Assembly: GCA_001632425.1 (NCBI GenBank)
Contig: KV425572.1
Location: 276,566-340,565, forward strand
DNA: 64,000 bases
DNA from: Neolentinus lepideus HHB14362 ss-1
Taxonomy: Eukaryota > Basidiomycota > Agaricomycetes > Gloeophyllales > Gloeophyllaceae
Reading direction: 5' to 3'
A program made the translations under genes and the position numbers. Under the pieces are notes generated by a model. It saw only the letters and a program-made list of their open reading frames with translations. It ran no database searches and had not been told where the DNA came from. Numbering within the stretch: the first letter of the stretch is position 1; each line of letters starts with the position of its first letter. Shown piece by piece: positions 56,535-64,000 of the stretch.

Positions 56535-57365
56535 ATGGCGCCTGTCACTGAGTTTGCTCTCTTTGCTGCAACCAACGAGTACCGTGAAAAGCCGGAAATT
56601 CTCAAACCTGCGCAGGAGCTTGTCTCAAAGGCGAAAGGGTGGCTCTAGTGAGTTCCACAACGTCTAGGGCGTCATGGATATGCATCTGTCTTACTCGACA
56701 CGCAGTACATATCACGGTGTCCAAAATGAAGACAACGCTACTGTGTATCTGTTGGTCGGTGCGTACGGACCGTGTCTGGAATTGTCTCAGGCGCTCATAG
56801 GATGGCTTTGCAGGCTGGGACGATCTTGACTCACATCGGAACCTAATGCGAAATAAGGCAGCTTACGACCCGCTGCTTGCCGCGCTCCAGCCCGCAATAT
56901 CCCCTTCCAAACCACTCGACATCTTTTACATCCAATTCCACATGCCTCCCATCCGACCATTCAGCGCACCTTGCACTGAAATCTCCTTTTTTCGCGTCAA
57001 GAAGACTGCTACAGACAGAGATAAAGGGCGACTAACCCAGCTCATGGTCCACCTCGAAAAAGTCGTGGCCACGTCGCGCAGCGGGTACTCCTGCGCATGG
57101 GGGCCGTGCGTCGATCGGGAGGGGCTCATCGCCTTCGTCGCAGGCTGGGAATCACCAGAGGTGCGTCTCACTCTTTCCCGGCGGGGCAAAATCGTGGATC
57201 TCTGATTGTGTTGTCCTCACTCCCATCGCCCGTGGACAGGCCCACTTGGAGCTCGTGAAGAATAACGAAGAACTAGCTGCAATCGGACCGCAGATCCTTG
57301 AGATCGCCGAGCTGGAAATCAAGCATTCGAAGCTATCTATAATATCCGCATCGACTGGACAATGA
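56535..57365 (+). CDS. Dimeric alpha/beta-barrel (ABM/EthD-like) protein
   Basis: A small cytosolic protein with two ferredoxin-like halves, similar to fungal antibiotic-biosynthesis-monooxygenase-type or EthD-type proteins; a catalytic role is not established. Starts MAPVTEFALFAATNEYREKP, with exons giving YHGVQNEDNATVYLLVGWDD, LDSHRNLMRNKAAYDPLLAA, then TEISFFRVKKTATD, VHLEKVVATSRSGYSCAWGP and IAFVAGWESPEAHLELVKNN, and ends SASTGQ at 57365. The pattern V-x-L-x-V-G-W-D followed by H repeats in the second half (FVAGWESPEAH), showing an internal duplication of the barrel. Three introns with GT-AG junctions. Confidence 0.75.
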
Positions 57366-58668
57366 CTGGACTCTAGATAATCACCACCGTCACAGTGACT
57401 GCGCACTTATATTCAGTATCTAGTATGTACCGAAGCCGAGATCGTGACTCTGTATTACCCAAACTGTATCTTGGAGATACTTATATTACTGATTTTATTA
57501 CCGTCGGAGGGTCTAGCGACTGTATATCGTGAAACAATTACAATTGGTGATCGGTCTGCTTTGACTGTTTGTTCAATCTTCATTTATTGGCGTGCCCCGT
57601 ATGACCTACTTGTTCATGGTCAAGGCTACGCTCGCCGCCTGCTCGCATTCATTGAGACGTCGTTTACAAGTCTGGGTCCAAGCTGCTGACACACCACCAT
57701 GCACTATGCCCGAGGCACCCTGTCATCCACAATTACAATATATAGCACGGAGGCGCCGAGCACCGTCCTCGGATCAATAGCCTTCAAAATCGGGTTGAAG
57801 TGAAACCACCCATGATCTTCCGAGTCTTCCCTACGTCCCAAAGCTTACGAGTGCGATCAGACTACAGATCCTTCTCGAGATCCCAGAAATTAAACGTGTA
57901 ACTGACTGGCCCAATAAATCGCCATCCGCCACTGTCTCCCGCAAAGGAGTTGCCAACGGACCCTGTCGTGCCAACGGGCAACATCCGCCACCTTGATAAG
58001 TCACTACTACATCCACGACCCTCAAGCACCAGCGTGCAAACCGAGCAGGAAGAGTCCCAGAGCGGCAGACTAGCGATCTCTGGCTCCTCGCGTGGAGGGA
58101 ACTTCAGTAATGTCACGAACCGTTAGTGAACCCGTAAAATCCCAAACCATGGGCTGCGGTCGAGACGCCTGGGTTCGACTATAGAGATTCTTTGCTAAAT
58201 CATCGAAGGCCTAGAACTTGAATGCCAGGCCATGGAATGGTCGAGCTCAGGAAGCACAGCCTCTCACCTCCACCACAACCCAGGCAACTCGCTCAATAAA
58301 TCACCATACCCGAGACGTTTCTCGCGTGACTCACACACACAACACGGTGCTTTCAACAAGACAGAATCTCCTGTAGGGATCAAACTATACAGCAGTGGAG
58401 ACGTACATACCGCCACCTTCTGCCAATCCCGACTCATTCGAGAGGGGCCCCGGTCTCGAGGATCGTTTCGCAGGGTAATAGATTGGCTTTTCGGATGATG
58501 ACTCAACTTATCCTCACAAGTAGCAGGGAGGAATGATCCATCCTAGCGATCAGGCGGCTACCGTATAAGACGCGTCTACCTTGCAGAAAAGCCATGCATC
58601 TCGAAAAAAACAAAATTCATCACGCAATATAACCACGTACGCACAAGCCCATAACTTTTCACGGACAA
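57366..58668. other. Convergent intergenic stretch with an orphan minus-strand ORF
   Basis: 1.3 kb between two convergent genes. A minus-strand frame at 57862-58116 reads protein-like near its end (GNSFAGDSGGWRFIGPVSYT FNFWDLEKDL) but lacks an ATG and upstream exons I could connect. No other gene is seen. Confidence 0.35.
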
Positions 58669-60203
58669 TCACCGTCCCCCCTCCTCCGGCCCGAACAAGA
58701 ACCTCACTGTCCCTTCGTTCCTCCCCAGAAGACCCGTCCCCGCCTCGCCCCCCTTCGCCAGTGCAACCCTTGGCCTCGCCGGGTGCTCCGTCTCGCGCAT
58801 GTGGATCTTCAGCCTAATAAGCTGGTCCGGCTTGTACGGCGTAGGGATCGGCTGACTGTTGATGTTGGGCGGATGGGATATGTGAGACAGATGATGTGAA
58901 GAAGGAGAGGAAGGCGTTGAAGGGGAAGTGGACGCCAGAGGGTTCTGGGCGTGCGAGATTAGGAGGTCGATAGTTTGGTGGGCAATTTCTGGATTTGGCT
59001 GTTAGTAATGTGTAATGTGGGTGGAGGGGGGGGGGGCAGGGGAGGATGGACGCACCTTCGATATCCTCCACCCTAGCCTGGAACCTCCGCTCCCAGTCGC
59101 CGTGCTTGCCGAGGATGTCGACGAGCTGCTGTGGCGAGTTGGAGTTCCTCGGGTTATTACTATACGTAGAGGTGGACTCCAATGCTGGAGCGCTAGTCTG
59201 GTCGCTGGAGGGAGATGTCATGCCCTGCTCAAAGGAAGAGAGGAGGGCGGCAAGGTAGATGCACCCTAACGCGATCTCGTGCGCGGGGTAGGAGAGGGTT
59301 ACAGGGGTACGGTGGCTAGTGAGGGTAGAAATCAGGGGGAGGGAATTAGTGGGAAGTAGGGTACGGACCTGTCCACTGCGAGACGCCAGGCGAGTTTGGT
59401 AAGCTTCTTCGTTGCTAGAGGAAAGGTCGGGTTTACGGGTGAAGACACGAGGACAAGGAAAGCTTACCATGTAACGCTCTCCCAATCTTGATGACGTATG
59501 AAAACGGCAGCCGCGAAGTAAAGTTGAAGCATATCATCTCCAGTATGAGTCGCTCGACAGCAAGCAGGCGCTGTCGATCGTTCTCTACCGTCTACTGTCT
59601 AGTCAGCAACGTAACCACGCAGTCAAAGCTGATCAGCAACACACATTAGGATCCATGTCTACCTCTCCGCCTAGCGAACGGGACTTGGCTGCAAGCTCCG
59701 GGAAGCGGACGGCGTAGGAGATCATAAGGAGTTCTCTGGGCTTCTTGAGGGTGTCATGCATCTTGGTGGAGACGTAGATCGCGGCGAGCGTGACATCCTA
59801 GAGTGAAACAGGGATGGTTAGAGAGGGAAGAGCGGATGAGGGGAGAAGATGGACATAGTAGCTGAAGTCTTTGCGAGGGAAGAAGAGGTGAAAGCGGTGG
59901 TAAAGGTTTTGGGCAGTGGCGATCGTCTTTCGAGGGCTGAGATAGTTGAAACAAAGTAATGAGTAGGAAAAGACACAGGTATGCCTTATTGTTCGTGATA
60001 GAGTGAAGTCGTGCTCACAAACCAATCTTTGCACCGATAGCTTCAATGAATCCGCATGCCTGCTGCCTGTTCCTCTCCTCTTGCGTCACAGACAACTTCC
60101 CCCTCTGCTTTTCGGATAGATGGTCGACTTCGGTTGGGGTAAAGTACGGGTGGTGATGCTTGGAATATGAGGTGGGTGCATTTATGCTACCAGTGTCTGC
60201 CAT
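58669..60203 (-). CDS. CTK2: Cyclin of the CTK2/cyclin-K type (CTD kinase subunit)
   Basis: Regulatory cyclin of the kinase that phosphorylates Ser2 of the RNA polymerase II C-terminal domain. Starts MADTGSINAPTSYSKHHHPY at 60203. The first cyclin box covers HPYFTPTEVDHLSEKQRGKL SVTQEERNRQQACGFIEAIG, FPRKTIATAQNLYHRFHLFF, DVTLAAIYVSTKMHDTLKKP and RELLMISYAVRFPELAAKS; the second includes VENDRQRLLAVERLILEMIC FNFTSRLPFSYVIKIGRA. A Ser/Asn-rich insert and a tail with TPYKPDQLIRLKIHMRETEH PARP and GTVRFLFGPEEGGR follow, stopping at 58669. At least five introns. The FTPxEVxxLSxKQRGKxS opening separates it from other cyclins. Confidence 0.88.
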
Positions 60204-61035
60204 TTGAATTTGTGGACGCACATATAGAGGAGCGCGACAAGGATGTCGATGGTCACACACAAGTCACGCCACCTGAAGCGCCAATTTAGTCACGCTGATT
60301 ACTTGAGAATCGAGATCGCCTGCAGAACGGCGAGTAGGCGAGCAACGGGGTTCACAGGGCTTCTCGTTGTCTCTAGTTTTTGATACAGAGCGATGTCTTA
60401 CTAGAGTATGGACATAATATATATACATTGTGCATATGCTAATCACCCAATAGTCTCTCACAGTGGTCGGGTTGTCCTTCAAAGTTGGCTTTGATTCAGA
60501 AGGGCACTGATTTGAGTCAAGCTGGTGTGTCGTTGAAGCGTGAGCTTGAAGCGCGACGCCGACCAGTTAATATATTACAAAAATTGCTTCCACAGATCTA
60601 TGCAACTTCTGTTTATGCATAGATAAATGGATGGATGATTCGACTGAGTTCAAACTTGAAGTCGAAAGAACTGGTTGTGATTGATAAGAAGTCGCAGAAA
60701 GATCTATGCAAATATTTCAAATATTCTGACAGACAAGAGACCTTGGTAATCGCCACAAGCGCAAAGACATGTCGAGCTTATCTAAACTTGAAGGTCTTTC
60801 ATGCCATTTAATGCCTCATCAGCCGAAGTGTCCGAAGCCTTAGATCTCTCACGTTCACACTCGCACTTTGACTCCTTCGACAGTATTTTGCCTGCCATTC
60901 TCCAACCGTTCGAGATATTCCAATTATGACTTGACAAACGTAGCCTATAGTAATACATTCACTGAGGCGAATAATAATATGTGCAAAGAATAAGGATATG
61001 TTGCGGAGAAGAAAAAAAGGTACAGCAAAGGGTCA
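60204..61035. other. Spacer between cyclin promoter and RasGEF 3' end
   Basis: About 830 bp, AT-rich. ORFs are under 75 codons; no gene or repeat recognised. Confidence 0.4.
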
Positions 61036-64000
61036 TCAACGCTCAATGAGAGCCTTCGGTCGGTACCGCACCAGCATGTCAGAAATATACTTCTGGATGG
61101 TTTCGTCGCTCTTCAGTTTGTATTCGACATGGAACTTCTCCATATCTAGGAGACAGCTTAACTTCTCTTCATGCTGATTTGAAATGGCAGACTTACCTCG
61201 GATGCATGCCGCGATTGCTCTGAGGCGGATAACATTGATCACTGGCTCTCCATTGTAGGTCTCTCCCTCTACATTGTCCTTCTGTTCGTGGATCCCCATT
61301 ATAATTGCTTTGGACCAGCCTGTGGAATATTGTTATGAGTAGTATAGCTTCGAAGTGGGCGTACCACATACCTAAGTACGGCACGGCGGGCCTCTCTTCG
61401 CTCAGTAATCGCGACTCATACTCCGGCAAATGGCCGTTTCGATATAGCTTGTCGATTTCTGTGAAGTCATTGATTCCGCTGGGGGAGAGGAGCTGCAAGA
61501 GTGTCCTGTGTTTAGAAACTGGATCGTACACACAGGACTAGGAATTACGTACCTCCAGAACTTGGGCGTATTTTTCCGTGTGGAAATGTATACGTCTCAG
61601 ACCACCCCAAATGGACATTGGGGTTTGGAAGTTGCGAAGCGATAAACACATCTGAATACGTCAGATCGTCAGGGGGAATTCAATAGGTATAACACAAAAA
61701 ATATTGACCTTCCCTAGCATGGCAAAGACTTCGAATGTCTCTGCCATGCTCGCGGGTTTTGCAGCCTCTTTGATGGTTTCCGAAACCCAGTCCATTAGTA
61801 TATCAGAGCATTTGGAAGGTTCTTGGATCGCTTTCTTAATTTCCGGATGCACGGGTTTGCCAATGCTATCAAGGTAGAAGTCATACGGATCTACCGCTCG
61901 ATACAACTTGGACTCCCAGATCGTGAGTTGCTCCGCGAGCTGGAAGATAGCTCTTGCGTTGTTGAACTGATAGATGTTTAAACGCTTGGGAATCTTAGCG
62001 AACAGGGGGACGTTCGCGACAATCTGAGGCACATTGCTGTGACCAGCAGTATCTGGGCTCCGGAGAGAATGTCCGAAGCCCAGGGATTGTGCACTCCGGG
62101 AAGTATTCACGGCGTTCTGAAGACTTGAACTCTGGGTAATGGGATTGAGGGTGGAGTCCCGAAGAGCACTGCCGGTGCCTTTAGTGAAGAACCCACCCAG
62201 AAGACCTCGGTCTGGTTCTGCAACTGGTGGCACAATCGGTTGCACACTAGTGTCCATACGGGCCTCTGCTGCTGCTGCTTTGGCGCGCAGTTGACGACCT
62301 CTATGGAGGGGACCTGCGGAAGCTGCCTTGTATAAATTGTCAGCTACTCCTTTGAATGAGTCGCCAAAATCCTTTGCGATTCTCTCGTATACAAACTTGA
62401 CTAGCGGCATCTTGACAACATGATCAACTTCTTGCCTCCAATACAGATCCGTCCATGAATGCAGCGCCTTGACAACGCGGAGCCTTGTTGCCCTCGCCTT
62501 CCTTCGCCATTGAGTCATCTCCTCATCGGAGAGACCAGTAGGAGTCTTCACCATGTAACGACGTACGAGCTCGGTATATAATTGCTCTGGTGTTGCGAAC
62601 TGGCGAAAGGCGATGAAGAACACTTCCGTGAAGTCATAGTCGACCAATTCTCGAGTCGATGTAAGAACCCGTACCAAGGCAGAGAAAGTGGCCGTCGCCA
62701 CAGCTCCCCCGTCCCCGAACACGATGCCATGGATATCTTTCGTGTCGCCGTCGAGGGTGTACAAGTCAGGAAACTGGTACAGTGATAACCGAATTGCGGG
62801 AGGAGTATAGGGTCGAGATTTCCTCAAGCGAAGCAGTGGTGCAGCAAAACTCCTCCATCCAAATGTCGGGGCAGAGGGCACCTCTCCAGCCTCTGTCGAT
62901 ATGACCGTGGATAAGTCGGTGAACGACAGAGATCCCGGACGAACAATATCTTCCTTTTTGATATCTACGGGTCGAAGCGTTCCGGTAGTCGACCCTGTCC
63001 CCACCTCGAAGGCGTCGTTAGCATGCGAATGATCCCGAGTGGCATTGGTTTCCGTGGCGCCATATGAGAGGCCCGACCGAGGCCTGGAGACGAGACTTCT
63101 AGTTTTATCTTCCCCGAGAGATCTCTGCCCTGCGTCCTCCATAGGCGCTTCGTCGACTAAGTCCTCCGTCTCTGTTTGCTGAGGGGGGGAATCTTCATCG
63201 TGTATGCCTCGAACAACGGTCAATAGTGTCCATAGACTGCGCATGATCTCGTCCAGGTGACCGTCAGCATCAACAAGAAGATCTACAGTCGCTGTAGCGA
63301 TGCTCTCACGGTTCTCCTCTGAAGCTAAGTATTCCACCTGCGTCATAAACATACTTTGCGACAGCTTTAAGCCGCTTAAAGCGTTTTGATAACCGCTCGT
63401 ATTCTGAATCTGAGGTGTGACGTCCTTGAGAATAGCGATAGCGCTGTCCAGACAGTTGTCGAATAACTTCGCCAACCCTATAAGGACTTCCAACGATCCA
63501 GGGTCATTCTGGGGAAGATTCCGGATCATCTCATAGGGCTTGAATAGTGACGGGAATACTTCGTCCAGCTTTTCCGATTCGATGCAAAAGCGCTTTTCGA
63601 AAGTAGGAGCGTTCGGGCTACGTGGCCCTAGGGAAGTGCAATACGAATCAGTGTAGTGGTCTGAGTCATACTTGGACCACCTCCGCCCAAGTTCTCTGAA
63701 TCGCCACTTCAGCGTCACCTCGCTGCCCGCCTCAGAAGGCGCCTTCTCTGTGAGGACAGCGGAGGGAGTTGTCGGATCGGAGTACTGGTTAGTCAGGCGG
63801 TCTCTGAATGATGTTTGAGCGGGGTCCTTCGCCAAGACGCTTTCCGACTCAGCCGATGCCTGACTATACACAGACTCTATAGTGCTTCGACTTTGGCGGC
63901 GAACATCAGAAGGGGCATTCTGCAGCATATGCAAAGATTCCGATGGCTGCACAGGAATACAATTGATGTTTGAATCAGACTCGGCATGACGATGAGAAGG
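61036..64000 (-). CDS. Ras guanine-nucleotide exchange factor (CDC25-like), 5' end cut off
   Basis: Activates a Ras-family GTPase by GDP release. The frame is open to the window edge, so the N-terminus is missing or begins in an exon beyond it; the frame at 63952 starts with GTG, not ATG. The visible part has a Ser-rich, disordered head, a helical region (LFKPYEMIRNLPQNDPGSLE), and the RasGEF N-terminal domain (DIHGIVFGDGGAVATATFSA LVRVLTSTRELVDYDFTEVF FIAFRQFATPEQLYTELVRR Y). The catalytic CDC25 domain runs from FNNARAIFQLAEQLTIWESK LYRAVDPYDFY through MDWVSETIKEAAKPASMAET FEVFAMLGK, FQTPMSIWGGLRRIHFH, RPAVPYLG, DFTEIDKLYR, NVIRLRAIAACIRDMEKFHV to the end PKALIER at 61036. The last quarter has four introns; the rest is one long exon. 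Confidence 0.88.

Noticed and set aside
58141..58190. GGTTCGACT word suggesting a tRNA T-loop
   Set aside because: No matching T-stem, acceptor stem or anticodon arm around it.
1..64000. CRISPR arrays, bacterial operons or integrated phage
   Set aside because: No regularly spaced repeats or prokaryotic gene structure; introns throughout show a fungal nuclear contig.

Overview
The window reads as a nuclear contig of a basidiomycete fungus, most likely an Agaricomycete. The genes are packed on both strands, split by many 50-65 bp GT-AG introns, and encode typical fungal housekeeping proteins (CDC37, VMA6, uL22/RPL17, NCA2, FMP52, YTP1-like, CTK2-type cyclin, RasGEF). There are no rRNA or convincing tRNA genes and no CRISPR. 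One run of 255 Ns lies at 17735-17989. All gene models were read by eye from ORFs and splice signals; no database search was possible.

Layout. 1-5.7 kb: two foldback hairpins, a coiled-coil protein gene (-), and a 546-bp MITE with TA target duplication. 6.4-10.1 kb: FMP52 and a YTP1-like membrane protein (both -). 11.2-13.2 kb: a secreted class-3 lipase and the decayed remains of a second copy. 13.6-17.2 kb: an intact ORF with a possible TULIP/P47-like fold (-), next to a repeatedly frame-broken coiled-coil gene (+). 17.6-23.0 kb: a complete tyrosine-recombinase retrotransposon with Ngaro-type split direct repeats (A1 - ORFs - B1 - A2 - B2), overlapping gag and RT/RNase H/YR frames, and identical repeat copies, so it looks young. 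24.1-26.2 kb: a second TA-flanked MITE and a wax-synthase-like MBOAT gene. 26.6-39.8 kb: CDC37, a large SAM methyltransferase with a coding minisatellite, NCA2, RPL17, an adaptin-binding IRC6/p34 protein and a BTB protein. 40.2-41.8 kb: a palindrome with two 801-bp arms, directly upstream of VMA6. 41.9-51.1 kb: VMA6, an MFS transporter, an F-box-like protein and an NDUFAF6-like complex I assembly factor. 52-64 kb: a nuclear-type low-complexity protein, SDHAF1, a dimeric alpha/beta-barrel protein, the CTK2-like cyclin and a RasGEF running off the window edge.

There is no biosynthetic cluster. Several neighbours serve mitochondria (FMP52, NCA2, NDUFAF6, SDHAF1), but their shared location looks coincidental. 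The most unusual material is mobile: the Ngaro-like element, with an apparent leaky-scanning start arrangement and a 65-bp repeat-bounded UTR intron beside a hairpin that ends at its donor site, and the large palindrome in the VMA6 promoter region.
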